Positions 50,680 through 59,887 of a stretch of 64,000 bases of DNA are shown here, piece after piece; position 1 is the stretch's first letter, and the number at the start of each line of letters is the position of its first letter. Source of the stretch: Nocardioides astragali. Lineage in GTDB: Bacteria; Actinomycetota; Actinomycetes; Propionibacteriales; Nocardioidaceae. The notes below the pieces were generated by a model that saw only the letters and a list, made by a program, of their open reading frames with translations, did not search any database and was not told where the DNA came from. Position numbers and translations under genes: made by a program. The stretch is from positions 124,001 through 188,000 of the forward strand of contig NZ_JAFMZM010000004.1 of the NCBI RefSeq assembly GCF_024436375.1. The letters run 5' to 3'.

Positions 50680-52104
50680 ATGAATTCCGGGGCACGACTC
50701 GTTGCCGGCATCGACTCATCGACCCAGTCCTGCAAGGTCGTCGTCCGCGACGCCGCGACCGGAGCACTCGTGCGACAGGGGAGGGCCTCCCATCCCGAGG
50801 GCACCGAGGTCCACCCGGACCACTGGTGGACGGCCCTCAACCAGGCCGTCGAGGCGGCCGGCGGGCTCGACGACGTGGCCGCCGTGAGCATCGGGGGCCA
50901 GCAGCACGGCATGGTCTGCCTCGACGAGAGCGGCTCGGTCGTACGCCCAGCCCTGCTCTGGAACGACACCCGTTCCGCCCCTGCGGCCCGCGACCTGGTC
51001 GACGAGCTCGGCGGACCCGATGCGGGCGGACGTGCCTGGGCCGAGGCCGTCGGCGTCGTACCCGTGGCGTCGTTCACCGTGACGAAGCTGCGCTGGCTGG
51101 CCGAGCACGAGCCGGAGCACGCCCGGCGCACGGCGGCGGTGTGCCTGCCCCACGACTGGCTGACGTGGAGGCTCTCGGGCAGCACCGACCTCGCCGACCT
51201 GACCACCGACCGCAGCGACGCCAGCGGGACCGGCTACTGGTCCGCCGCGACTGGGGACTACCGGACCGACCTCCTCCAGCGCGCCTTCGGCTCGGTGCCG
51301 CACCTGCCGCGCGTGGTGGCACCCGGCGCCGTGGCCGGCACGACCCGGGACGGGACGGTCCTGGGAGCCGGTGCGGGGGACAACGCGGCCGCCGCGCTCG
51401 GGCTGGGTGCCGGCGAGGGCGACGTGGTCGTCTCGATCGGCACGTCGGGCGTGGTCACCGCAGTGACGAGCACGCCGACCGTGGATCCGTCGGGCGCGGT
51501 GGCGGGGTTCGCGGATGCCACGGGGCTGTTCCTCCCGCTCGTCGCAACTCTCAACGCTGCCCGGGTCCTCGACGCCGCCGCCCGACTGCTGGACGTCGAC
51601 CACGCCGCCCTGTCGGCGTTGGCGATGGCGGCACCGTCCGGCGCCGGCGGACTGGTCCTGGTGCCCTACCTCGAGGGCGAACGCACCCCCAACCTCCCCG
51701 ACGCGACGGGCTCGCTGCACGGGCTCACCCTCGCCACGGCGACGCGTCCGATGCTGGCCCGCGCCGCCGTGGAGGGCCTCTTCTGCGGCCTGGCCGACGG
51801 CCTCGACGCCGTCGTCGCGGCGGGAGTCGACCCCTCGCGGGTGCTGCTCGTGGGCGGTGCCGCTGCCTCCGACGCCGTGCGCACCGTCGCCGCCGAGGTG
51901 CTCGGCGTGCCGGTGGACGTGCCGCCCCCCGGGGAGTACGTCGCCGACGGCGCGGCGCGCCAGGCGGCCTGGGCCGAGTCCGGTGCCGATGCTCCGCCCG
52001 TCTGGGAGCGGGAGGGGACGCGGCGCTACGAGGCCGAGCCGGTCCCGCACGTGCGCGCGCGGTATGCCGCCGCCCGCGACAAGCACCTCGAGCGGCCGGT
52101 CTGA
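50680..52104 (+). CDS. xylB: Xylulokinase (FGGY family)
   Basis: Phosphorylates D-xylulose to xylulose 5-phosphate. The 474-residue protein shows the FGGY layout: the N-terminal phosphate motif [27 protein letters not shown] (substrate pocket with Gln-Gln-His), catalytic Asp in [23 protein letters not shown], and [13 protein letters not shown]. The related pentulose or glycerol kinases cannot be fully excluded. The ATG at 50680 has TAGCAT at 50666-50671 and no Shine-Dalgarno, so it is probably transcribed on its own, leaderless, upstream of the regulated transporter operon. Confidence 0.9.
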   Translation: MNSGARLVAGIDSSTQSCKVVVRDAATGALVRQGRASHPEGTEVHPDHWWTALNQAVEAAGGLDDVAAVSIGGQQHGMVCLDESGSVVRPALLWNDTRSAPAARDLVDELGGPDAGGRAWAEAVGVVPVASFTVTKLRWLAEHEPEHARRTAAVCLPHDWLTWRLSGSTDLADLTTDRSDASGTGYWSAATGDYRTDLLQRAFGSVPHLPRVVAPGAVAGTTRDGTVLGAGAGDNAAAALGLGAGEGDVVVSIGTSGVVTAVTSTPTVDPSGAVAGFADATGLFLPLVATLNAARVLDAAARLLDVDHAALSALAMAAPSGAGGLVLVPYLEGERTPNLPDATGSLHGLTLATATRPMLARAAVEGLFCGLADGLDAVVAAGVDPSRVLLVGGAAASDAVRTVAAEVLGVPVDVPPPGEYVADGAARQAAWAESGADAPPVWEREGTRRYEAEPVPHVRARYAAARDKHLERPV

Positions 52105-52123
52105 GAAAACCTGCAAGCAGGCC

Positions 52124-52153
52124 TTGACGTGACGTGTGTCACCGACTTAGTTT
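52124..52153 (+). promoter_or_regulatory. Promoter of the ROK-ABC sugar operon
   Basis: TTGACG (52124-52129) and TAGTTT (52148-52153) with 18-bp spacing form a good promoter about 58 bp upstream of the ROK ATG. The -10 hexamer is covered by the operator arm TTAGTTTG. Confidence 0.7.
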
Positions 52154-52171
52154 GGCGGTCCATCAAACTAA
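52147..52171. promoter_or_regulatory. ROK regulator operator
   Basis: TTAGTTTG (52147-52154) and CAAACTAA (52164-52171) are perfect inverted 8-bp arms, 9 bp apart. TTAGTTTG-type half-sites are common for XylR-like ROK repressors. Binding here would block the -10 region and so repress the regulator and the downstream transport genes. Confidence 0.75.
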
Positions 52172-52210
52172 TCAGTGACGCAGGTCACAGCAAACGATCG
52201 AGGGTCTCCG

Positions 52211-53476
52211 ATGCAGGTGCGCGACAGCTGGCAGGCAGCCGGCTCCGGCGGTGCCGACCAGGGCACCGTCCGCCGCGCGAACCTCAGCCTGCTGCTGCGC
52301 AGCCTGCGTGACGGCGGTCCTCGGTCCCGCGCCCGCCTGGCCGCCGACCTGGGCCTCAACAAGGCGACCGTCTCCAGTTTGGTCGGCGAGCTGATCGACC
52401 GCGGCCTCGCCCGCGAGGGGAGTGCCGAGCGGGGGGCCGTGGGCCGCCCGGGCACGATCGTGGAGGTCAACGGCAGCGGTGCCTTCGGGGTCGGGGCCGA
52501 GATCAACGTGCACCACGTCAGCACGCTGGCGGTCGACCTCGCGGGCACCAAGGTGAGTGAGCGGCGTACGTCCGTCGACACGCGGGGGCTGCGACCCGAG
52601 CAGGTCGTCGACAGGCTCGTCGAGCTCCTGCAAGGGACGCTGGGCGACCTCGACGAGCTCGGCGCGGTCCCGGTCTCCGTCGTCGTCGGCGTCGCCGGCC
52701 TCGTCGACCGCGACCGCGGCACGGTCTCGGTCGCACCCAACCTGGGATGGCAGGGCGTCGAGCTCGCCGGCCTGCTGCGGACCAAGCTGGGCGACCCCGC
52801 CTACCTCGTCGACGTGGACAACGAGGCCAACCTCGCCGCCGTCGCCGAGGCCACCCCGGGGGATCCCGACCGGCGCGACATCCTGGTCGTCCACGGCGAG
52901 GTCGGCATCGGCGGCGGCATCGTCGCCGACGGCCGTCCCTTCCAGGGCCGCCTCGGCTTCGCCGGGGAGTTCGGGCACATGGTCGTCGACCGCGGTGGTC
53001 GCCGGTGCGGATGCGGGCGTACGGGCTGCTGGGAGACCGTCATCGGACTCAGCAGGCTGATCGAGGTGGCGACCGACGAGGGCGACGCCCTGCGCTCCCC
53101 GGACCTGGGCCTGGAGGCGAAGGTCGAGGAGATCAACCGCCGCGCGGCAGCCGACGACGAGCGCATGCTCGACGCCCTGCACGAGGTCGGGCGCTGGGTC
53201 GGCATCGGTGCCGCCGCCCTCACCAATGCCCTGAACCCCGGGATGATCGTCCTGTCCGGCTACCTCGGCGAGGTCGGCGAGTGGTTCCAGGACGACGTCG
53301 AGACCGAGCTCGCCAGCGGCGTGCTCGCTCCCGACTCCGGGGGCACCCGCATCGGCCTCTCGACCCTCGGGTTCTCGGCGGCAGTCTGCGGTGCTGCGGC
53401 CGTTGCCATCGAGCACGTCTTCGACGACCCGACGCTGGTGCGCCGCGCGACCGACTCCCTGGAGGCGATGTCATGA
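52211..53476 (+). CDS. ROK-family transcriptional regulator (XylR/NagC-like)
   Basis: A 421-residue repressor. A winged helix occupies about residues 20-75 (LLLRSLRDGGPRSRARLAADLG and NKATVSSLVGELIDRGL). The ROK sugar-binding domain follows, with GVGAEINVHHV, the active-site-like EFGHMVVDRGGRRC and the zinc ligands CGCGRTGCWE (about 264-273). It probably senses the imported sugar. The ATG at 52211 follows a GAGGG element. Its stop overlaps the transporter ATPase start (ATGA), making it the first gene of the operon and probably autorepressed at the operator upstream. Confidence 0.9.
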   Translation: MQVRDSWQAAGSGGADQGTVRRANLSLLLRSLRDGGPRSRARLAADLGLNKATVSSLVGELIDRGLAREGSAERGAVGRPGTIVEVNGSGAFGVGAEINVHHVSTLAVDLAGTKVSERRTSVDTRGLRPEQVVDRLVELLQGTLGDLDELGAVPVSVVVGVAGLVDRDRGTVSVAPNLGWQGVELAGLLRTKLGDPAYLVDVDNEANLAAVAEATPGDPDRRDILVVHGEVGIGGGIVADGRPFQGRLGFAGEFGHMVVDRGGRRCGCGRTGCWETVIGLSRLIEVATDEGDALRSPDLGLEAKVEEINRRAAADDERMLDALHEVGRWVGIGAAALTNALNPGMIVLSGYLGEVGEWFQDDVETELASGVLAPDSGGTRIGLSTLGFSAAVCGAAAVAIEHVFDDPTLVRRATDSLEAMS

Positions 53477-55005
53477 CAGAGACCCCGACCGCCCGCTCGG
53501 GCCAGCCGCTCCTGGAGATGCGCGGCATCGTCAAGCGCTTCCCCGGTGTCCTGGCACTGGGCGGCGTCGAGCTCGAGGTGCGCGCCGGCGAGGTGCACTG
53601 CCTGCTGGGCCAGAACGGCGCCGGCAAGTCGACGCTCATCAAGGTGCTCTCGGCCAGCTACCAGCCCGACGAGGGCGAGATCTTCTGGGAGGGCCAGCCG
53701 GTCTCCCTCACGACCCCGCAGGCGGCCATGGACCTCGGGATCTCCACGATCTACCAGGAGCTCGACCTCGTCCCCGACCTCAGCGTCGCCGAGAACATCT
53801 TCCTCGGCCACGAGTTCAGCACGGCCGGCTTCAGCCAGCGCGGCGAGACCACCCGGCGGGCACGGGAGCTGCTCGCCCGCCTCGGCCACCGGGAGATCCC
53901 CGCGGGCCGGTCCGTGGGGCGGCTCTCACCCGCCGCCCAGCAGATCGTGAGCATGGCCCGTGCCCTGTCCCACGACACCCGCCTGCTCATCCTCGACGAG
54001 CCGTCGGCCGTGCTCGACCAGGGCGAGGTCGACAACCTCTTCCGCGTGATCCGCGACCTCACCGCCGAGGGCGTCGCGATCGTCTACATCTCGCACCGTC
54101 TCGAGGAGATCCGTCAGATCGGCGACCGGATCACCGTGCTCAAGGACGGCAGCACTGTCGCGACCGGACTCGCCGTGGCGGACACCCCGACGTCCGAGCT
54201 GATCAAGCTGATGACCGGGCGCTCGATCGAGTACGTGTTCCCGCCGCGAGGAAAGGCCGTCCCGAGGTCGGCCGAGCCCATCCTCGAGGTGAGCGGCCTC
54301 GAGCTGCCCGGGGTCTTCTCCGGAGTCGACCTGAGCGTCCGGGCCGGGGAGATCGTTGGTCTCGCCGGACTCGTCGGCGCGGGCCGCTCGGAGATCCTCG
54401 AGACGCTCTACGGCGCGCGCCGACCCTCCGCCGGGACCGTGCGGGTCAACGGGCGCGAGCTGCGGCGCGCCTCGGTCCCAGCCGCGGTCAAGGCCGGCGT
54501 CGGCCTCTGCCCGGAGGAGCGCAAGAGCCAGGGCCTGCTGCTCGACCAGGCCGTCTACCGCAACATCACCATCTCCACGCTGGGACGCTTCGCACGTCTC
54601 GGCTTCCTCGACAGCCGGGACGAGCGCCGCCGCGCGGCCACGGTCACGGAGTCGCTGGACGTACGTCCCGCAGGCGTCGACCGGCTCGTACGCCTCCTCT
54701 CGGGCGGCAACCAGCAGAAGGTCGTGCTGTCCCGCTGGCTGCTCCGGGAGTGCCGGGTGCTGCTGCTGGACGAGCCGACGCGCGGCGTCGACGTCGGTGC
54801 CCGCGCCGAGATCTACGCCGTGGTCCGTTCGCTGGCCGACTCCGGTGTCGCAGTCGTCGTCGTGTCGAGCGAGGTCGAGGAAGTGCTCGGGCTCGCGGAC
54901 CGGGTGCTCGTGGTCCGCGAGGGCCGCGTCGTGCACGAGGGTCCGGCGGACGAGATAGACGAGTCCCGGGTCCTGGATCTGGTCATGGAAGGAAAGGTCG
55001 CATGA
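53473..55005 (+). CDS. Sugar ABC transporter ATP-binding protein (RbsA/XylG type)
   Basis: A 510-residue tandem ATPase. The first domain has Walker A GQNGAGKST (near residue 50) and Walker B LLILDEPSAVLD; its signature is the degenerate LSPAAQQIVSMARA. The second domain has GLAGLVGAGRSEILE in place of a canonical Walker A and a proper LSGGNQQKVVLSRW signature with LLLDEPTRGVD. Such asymmetry is normal for RbsA, XylG and MglA-type importers. It overlaps the ROK stop and, by 4 bp, the permease start. Cytoplasmic, it powers the importer formed with the next two genes. Confidence 0.93.
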   Translation: MTETPTARSGQPLLEMRGIVKRFPGVLALGGVELEVRAGEVHCLLGQNGAGKSTLIKVLSASYQPDEGEIFWEGQPVSLTTPQAAMDLGISTIYQELDLVPDLSVAENIFLGHEFSTAGFSQRGETTRRARELLARLGHREIPAGRSVGRLSPAAQQIVSMARALSHDTRLLILDEPSAVLDQGEVDNLFRVIRDLTAEGVAIVYISHRLEEIRQIGDRITVLKDGSTVATGLAVADTPTSELIKLMTGRSIEYVFPPRGKAVPRSAEPILEVSGLELPGVFSGVDLSVRAGEIVGLAGLVGAGRSEILETLYGARRPSAGTVRVNGRELRRASVPAAVKAGVGLCPEERKSQGLLLDQAVYRNITISTLGRFARLGFLDSRDERRRAATVTESLDVRPAGVDRLVRLLSGGNQQKVVLSRWLLRECRVLLLDEPTRGVDVGARAEIYAVVRSLADSGVAVVVVSSEVEEVLGLADRVLVVREGRVVHEGPADEIDESRVLDLVMEGKVA

Positions 55006-56096
55006 GCGAGCAGAGCACGAGCCCGGGAGCCGACAAGGGGCCCGACACGGGCGCCGTCGAGAACACCGTGGCCCCCACCACCGACACCGTCCGCGTCGAG
55101 ACGGCGGCCGCCGAGACCGAACGGGACACCGGCGGCGGGCTGATGAGCGGGTCCTTCGGCCGCAACATCGGTCTGGTCCTGGCGCTGCTGCTGATCTGCG
55201 CCGCGGGGGTGATCACCGCGGGCGACCGGTTCGCCAGCATCGACAACAGCCTGACGATCCTCCGGTTCGCCGCCACCATCGGCGTGGTCAGCATCGGCAT
55301 GACGTTCGTGGTCACCGGCGGCGGTTTCGACCTGTCGGTCGGCGCGATCCTCGCGCTCGCCTCGGTGTGGTCGACGACCTTCGCCACGCAGAACATGGCC
55401 GAGGACACGCACTGGATCCTCATGGTGTTCGCCGCGCTCGCCGTGGGCGCCGGGTGCGGTCTCGTCAACGGGGTGGTGATCGCCTACGGCAAGGTCGTCC
55501 CGTTCATCACGACGCTGGCCATGCTGGCCGCCGCCCGGGGGCTGGCGGAGATCATCTCCGAGCGGCGTACGCAGATCGTGCGCAACGAGGGCTTCAAGGA
55601 CTTCTTCTCCGCCGACGTCGCGGGTGTCCCGCTGATCGTCGTGATCTTCGTGCTCGTCTCGGCAGGCGGCTGGGTGCTGCTCAACCGCACCACGTTCGGC
55701 CGGCGCACCCTCGCGGTCGGCGGCAACCCCGAGGCGGCGCGCCTCGCCGGCATCAACGTCAACCGACACACGGTGATGCTCTACGTCCTGGTCGGGCTCT
55801 GCTGCGGCCTCGCCGCGCTGATGCTCATCGGTCGCACGTCCACCGGCAGCTCGACGCACGGTGACCAGTACGAGCTCGACGCCATCGCCGCCGTGGTCAT
55901 CGGCGGCACCCTGCTCTCCGGCGGGCGCGGCACCATCGTCGGCACCGTCCTCGGCGTCCTGATCTTCTCCACGTTGAGCAACGTCTTCACCCTCAACAAC
56001 CAGGACACCTCGACCCAGGCGGTCGCCAAGGGCCTGATCATCGTCGTCGCCGTGCTGCTCCAGCAGCGTCTGGCCCGCCGCGCAACCACGACCTAG
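55002..56096 (+). CDS. Sugar ABC transporter permease (RbsC/XylH type)
   Basis: A 364-residue membrane protein. About 45 polar N-terminal residues precede 8-10 hydrophobic segments (for example NIGLVLALLLICAAGVITAG and LYVLVGLCCGLAALMLIG). VVTGGGFDLSVGAILALAS and AVVIGGTLLSGGRGTIVGT are conserved in the RbsC/AraH/XylH group, in which one polypeptide forms the homodimeric channel. The ATG at 55002 overlaps the ATPase stop (ATGA). The substrate-binding protein gene follows after 125 bp without a clear hairpin. Confidence 0.93.
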   Translation: MSEQSTSPGADKGPDTGAVENTVAPTTDTVRVETAAAETERDTGGGLMSGSFGRNIGLVLALLLICAAGVITAGDRFASIDNSLTILRFAATIGVVSIGMTFVVTGGGFDLSVGAILALASVWSTTFATQNMAEDTHWILMVFAALAVGAGCGLVNGVVIAYGKVVPFITTLAMLAAARGLAEIISERRTQIVRNEGFKDFFSADVAGVPLIVVIFVLVSAGGWVLLNRTTFGRRTLAVGGNPEAARLAGINVNRHTVMLYVLVGLCCGLAALMLIGRTSTGSSTHGDQYELDAIAAVVIGGTLLSGGRGTIVGTVLGVLIFSTLSNVFTLNNQDTSTQAVAKGLIIVVAVLLQQRLARRATTT

Positions 56097-56221
56097 CTAC
56101 CGCCACCCACGACTCGGGAACACCGCACCACACAGCAAGACCAGCACCACCCGCATGGCCGGTCAGCTCGGGCGCCCGGCACGGCACCACCGCACCCAAC
56201 CAGACCCAAGGAGCACATCTC

Positions 56222-57292
56222 ATGCGACTGCGCACCACTACCCAACGGCAGCAGAGCCGCCGCTACCCCGGCCTCGTGGTCGGCGCGGTCGCCGTCCTGG
56301 CCCTCACCGCCTGCACCGGCAGTGCCGAGGACGCCGCCGACGACGACGGTGGCGACTCCACCCCCGTGGCCGCCGCCGGCAGCAATGACGAGGAAGGGGA
56401 CATGGTCACCATCGGCTTCTCGGCACCCGCGGCGGACCACGGCTGGATGGGCGCCATCACCGAGAACGTCCGCGACCTCGCCGAGCAGTACCCCGACATC
56501 GACCTGCAGATCGCGGAGGGCACCAACGACGTCAACCTGCAGATCAGCCAGGTCGAGACCTTCATCAACGACGAGGTTGACGCCATCGTCCTCCTGCCGT
56601 TCGACGGGGCCGCGATGACGCCCATCGCCCTCGAGGCCATGGAGGCCGGGATCCCCGTCATCAACGTCGACCGCGAGTTCGACGACCCCAACGCCGCCCG
56701 CGTCACCGTCCTCGGCGACAACTACGGCATGGGGGTCTCGGCCGGGCAGTACATGTGCGAGCAGTTCGGCGACAAGCCCGACGCCGTCATCGCCGAGATC
56801 GCCGGCATCGACTCGCTGCCGCTGACCCAGGACCGCAGCCAGGGCTTCGAGGACGCCCTCGCCGAGTGCGACCTGGAGGTCTCCAACCGCGTCGCGGCCG
56901 ACTTCACCGTCGAGGGCGGCGAGGAGGAGGCGGCCAAGCTCCTGCAGGCGGCTCCGAAGATCGACGGCCTCTGGAACCACGACGACGACCAGGGCGTGGG
57001 CGTGCTCGCGGCCATCGAGAACGCCGGTCGTGACGAGTTCGTCATGGTGGGCGGCGCCGGCTCGGCCAACGCGATGCGGGAGATCCAGGACGACAGCGGC
57101 GTCCTCAAGGCGACGGTCATCTACCCGTCGACCCAGGGTGCCGACGGCGTCAAGCTCGCGCGGCTGCTCCTGCAGCAGAAGGCGATGAGCGACCTCGACG
57201 AGGTCGAGGTGCCCCGCACCATCCAGCTCTACGCCCCGGTCGTGACCTCGGACAACGTCGACCAGTACATCGACTCCGCCTTCGAGTCCTGA
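56222..57292 (+). CDS. Sugar ABC transporter substrate-binding lipoprotein
   Basis: A 356-residue lipoprotein. The basic N terminus, a hydrophobic VVGAVAVLALTA stretch and the lipobox LTAC put the lipidated Cys at residue 31. The mature part is a periplasmic-binding type I fold (TIGFSAPAADHGWMGAITEN, IVLLPFDGAAMTPIA, GIPVINVDREF, LWNHDDDQGVG). The ATG follows AAGGAG. It supplies sugar specificity to the transporter encoded upstream. A very stable hairpin ends the gene. Confidence 0.93.
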   Translation: MRLRTTTQRQQSRRYPGLVVGAVAVLALTACTGSAEDAADDDGGDSTPVAAAGSNDEEGDMVTIGFSAPAADHGWMGAITENVRDLAEQYPDIDLQIAEGTNDVNLQISQVETFINDEVDAIVLLPFDGAAMTPIALEAMEAGIPVINVDREFDDPNAARVTVLGDNYGMGVSAGQYMCEQFGDKPDAVIAEIAGIDSLPLTQDRSQGFEDALAECDLEVSNRVAADFTVEGGEEEAAKLLQAAPKIDGLWNHDDDQGVGVLAAIENAGRDEFVMVGGAGSANAMREIQDDSGVLKATVIYPSTQGADGVKLARLLLQQKAMSDLDEVEVPRTIQLYAPVVTSDNVDQYIDSAFES

Positions 57293-57301
57293 CCGACCGG
57301 C

Positions 57302-57336
57302 CCGCGGCGGCTCTCCGGACCGGAGAGCCGCCGCGG
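57302..57336 (+). terminator. Very stable hairpin after the binding-protein gene
   Basis: CCGCGGCGGCTCTCCGG (57302-57318) and its exact complement CCGGAGAGCCGCCGCGG (57320-57336) flank a single A. It lies 9 bp after the stop, with no T-run. It may stabilise the upstream mRNA and reduce readthrough into the next gene. Confidence 0.75.
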
Positions 57337-57410
57337 ACCCACCCGGCACCGTCTCTCGGCCGGTGTCGCCTGCCCGCTCCCGTCCCTTCGCCCCTGCACG
57401 AGGAGGTCCG

Positions 57411-58604
57411 ATGACCACCGCTCCTGACGCCCCCGGCGTCGAACCTGACCTGTCGGTCGGCATGGTGGGGTACGCCTTCATGGGCGCCGCGCACTCCCAG
57501 GCCTGGCGCACCGCCCCCCGGTTCTTCGACCTCCCGCTGCGACCCCGGATGACGGCCGTCGCCGGCCGGGACGAGGCCCGCGTCAAGGCCGCCGCCGCCC
57601 GCCTGGGGTGGGACTCCACCGAGACCTCGTGGCAGTCCCTGATCGAGCGGGACGACATCGACCTGGTTGACGTCTGCACCCCGGGAGACACCCACGCCGA
57701 GATCGTCATCGCGGCCTTGGAGGCCGGCAAGCACGTCCTGTGCGAGAAGCCCATGGCCAACACCGTCGATGAGGCCGAGGCGATGACCCGGGCCGCCGAG
57801 AAGGCAGCGCTGTCCGGCGTCCGCTCGATGGTGGGCTTCACCTACCGACGCGTGCCCGCCATCGCGCTCGCCCGCCGGCTCGTCGCGGACGGGCGCATCG
57901 GCACCCTCCACCACGTGCGTGCGCAGTACCTCCAGGACTGGATCGTCGACCCCGAGGCACCGCTGTCCTGGCGTCTCGACAAGGACAAGGCCGGCTCCGG
58001 CGCCCTCGGTGACATCGGAGCCCACATCATCGACCTGGCGCAGTTCATCACCGGCGAGAGCATCAGCCGCGTCTCGGGCCGGCTGTGCACCATCGTCGAC
58101 GAGCGACCCCTGCCGAGCGAGCACTCCGGTCTCTCCGGCAAGGCCGGCACGGGAACGGGCAAGGTCACCGTCGACGACGCGGCAATGTTCCTCGCCGAGC
58201 TCACCGGGGGAGCACTGGGCGTCTTCGAGGCCACCCGGTTCGCCAACGGGCGCAAGAACGCCATCCGCATCGAGGTCAACGGCTCCCGGGGCAGCCTGGC
58301 CTTCGACTTCGAGGACATGAACCTGCTGCACTTCTTCGACGGCACCGAGGACGCCGGCACCGCCGGCTTCCGCCGGATCATGGTCACCGAGGAGCAGCAC
58401 CCCTATGTCGGTGCCTGGTGGCCGCCCGGCCACATCATCGGCTACGAGCACAGCTTCATCCACCAGGCGGTCGACCTGGTCCGCGACATCGCGGCCGGCA
58501 CCGACCCCACCCCATCCTTCGCCGACGGCCTCCAGGTGCAACGCGTCCTGGCCGCGGTCGAGACAAGTTCCGACACCGACTCGTGGCAGGAGATCCCCAC
58601 ATGA
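57411..58604 (+). CDS. Gfo/Idh/MocA-family oxidoreductase
   Basis: A 397-residue NAD(P)-dependent sugar dehydrogenase. The Rossmann motif is [16 protein letters not shown], the cis-proline loop is [15 protein letters not shown] with the catalytic Lys, and substrate-side residues lie in [16 protein letters not shown] (Asp/His pair near 200-205). Members oxidise inositol, glucose, xylose or related sugars. The ATG at 57411 follows GAGGAGG. Its stop overlaps the isomerase start (ATGA), so the pair should be made together. The presence of this dehydrogenase suggests a substrate other than plain xylose. Confidence 0.92.
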   Translation: MTTAPDAPGVEPDLSVGMVGYAFMGAAHSQAWRTAPRFFDLPLRPRMTAVAGRDEARVKAAAARLGWDSTETSWQSLIERDDIDLVDVCTPGDTHAEIVIAALEAGKHVLCEKPMANTVDEAEAMTRAAEKAALSGVRSMVGFTYRRVPAIALARRLVADGRIGTLHHVRAQYLQDWIVDPEAPLSWRLDKDKAGSGALGDIGAHIIDLAQFITGESISRVSGRLCTIVDERPLPSEHSGLSGKAGTGTGKVTVDDAAMFLAELTGGALGVFEATRFANGRKNAIRIEVNGSRGSLAFDFEDMNLLHFFDGTEDAGTAGFRRIMVTEEQHPYVGAWWPPGHIIGYEHSFIHQAVDLVRDIAAGTDPTPSFADGLQVQRVLAAVETSSDTDSWQEIPT

Positions 58605-59761
58605 CCGACTACACCCCCACCCCAGAGGACAAGTTCTCCTTCGGTCTGTGGACCGTCGGGTGGCAGGGCACCGACGTGTTCGGCCCGAGCTCGCGCCCGT
58701 TGCTCGACCCCGTCGAGGCGACGTACCAGCTCGCCGAGCTCGGTGCCGCCGCGGTCACCTTTCACGACGATGACCTGCTCCCCGACGAGGCGGACCGCGA
58801 CGCGACCCTCGAGCGCTTCGAGAAGGCGCTGGCTGAGACCGGTCTTGCGGTCGAGATGGTGACCACCAACCTGTTCAGCCACCCGGTGTTCAAGGAGGGC
58901 GCGCTCACGGCCAACAACCGTGAGGTGCGTCGCTACGCCCTGGCCAAGGTGCTGCGCAACATCGACCTGGCCGCCTCGCTGGGCGCGAAGACGTTCGTCC
59001 TCTGGGGCGGTCGCGAAGGTGCCGAGCACGGCGCCGCCAAGGACGTCCAGGCGGCGCTCGACCGCTACGCCGAGTCGCTCAACCTGCTGTGCTCCTACGT
59101 CAAGGAGCAGGGCTACGACATCCGGTTCGCCCTCGAGCCCAAGCCCAACGAGCCGCGCGGCGACATCCTGCTCCCCACGATCGGCCACGCCCTCGCCCTC
59201 ATCTCCGAGCTCGACGAGCCGTCCATGGTCGGGCTCAACCCCGAGGTCGGGCACGAGGAGATGGCGGGCCTCAACTTCGCTCAGGGCATCAGCCAGGCGC
59301 TGTGGCACGACAAGCTCTTCCACATCGACCTCAACGGCCAGCACGGTCCCCGCTTCGACCAGGACCTGCGCTTCGGCGCCGGCAACCTCCGTGGTGCGTT
59401 CTGGACCGTCGACGCCATCCTCGGAGCGGGGGCGGGCAAGGCCTACGACGGTTACGTCCACTTCGACTACAAGCCGCCGCGTGCCGAGGCCATCGACGGC
59501 GTGTGGGACTCCGCGCGGTCGTGCATGCGCAACTACCTCATCCTCCGCGAGCGGGTGCAGGCCTTCCGGGCCGATCCCGACGTGGCCGCGGCGCTCACCG
59601 CCGCCGAGGTGGAGACCCTGAGGACGCCGACCCTCGCCGACGGTGAGTCGCTGGCCGACCTCCGCGGCGCGTCGTACGACGTGGACGGCCTCGCTGCCCG
59701 CAGCGTCGGGATGGAGGCCCTCGACCAGCTTGCCCTCGAGCACCTGATGGGGGCCCGCTGA
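58601..59761 (+). CDS. xylA: Xylose isomerase
   Basis: A 386-residue TIM-barrel isomerase that converts xylose to xylulose, or glucose to fructose. Its length fits the short actinobacterial class. Metal ligands and catalytic residues are visible: the His in [15 protein letters not shown] (near residue 51), [26 protein letters not shown], and [19 protein letters not shown] with the final Asp ligands. Two conserved Trp occur at LWTVGWQG and LWGGREG. Its start overlaps the dehydrogenase stop. Together with xylB it would yield xylulose 5-phosphate. Confidence 0.93.
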   Translation: MTDYTPTPEDKFSFGLWTVGWQGTDVFGPSSRPLLDPVEATYQLAELGAAAVTFHDDDLLPDEADRDATLERFEKALAETGLAVEMVTTNLFSHPVFKEGALTANNREVRRYALAKVLRNIDLAASLGAKTFVLWGGREGAEHGAAKDVQAALDRYAESLNLLCSYVKEQGYDIRFALEPKPNEPRGDILLPTIGHALALISELDEPSMVGLNPEVGHEEMAGLNFAQGISQALWHDKLFHIDLNGQHGPRFDQDLRFGAGNLRGAFWTVDAILGAGAGKAYDGYVHFDYKPPRAEAIDGVWDSARSCMRNYLILRERVQAFRADPDVAAALTAAEVETLRTPTLADGESLADLRGASYDVDGLAARSVGMEALDQLALEHLMGAR

Positions 59762-59887
59762 CCCCTGTCCCGCGCCCGGTCGGCCGCCGAATCCGGCTGG
59801 GCGCACACCGCACGACAGGGGCCGAACGCCCGGGGACCCGCCCTGGAACTCACGGAGCGCATCCGTCGAACACTGAAGGAGTCCGTG

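Noticed and set aside
52105..52123. CCTGC-AA-GCAGG hairpin after xylB as a terminator
   Set aside because: The stem is only 5 bp with a 2-nt loop and no T-run; it is too weak to call.
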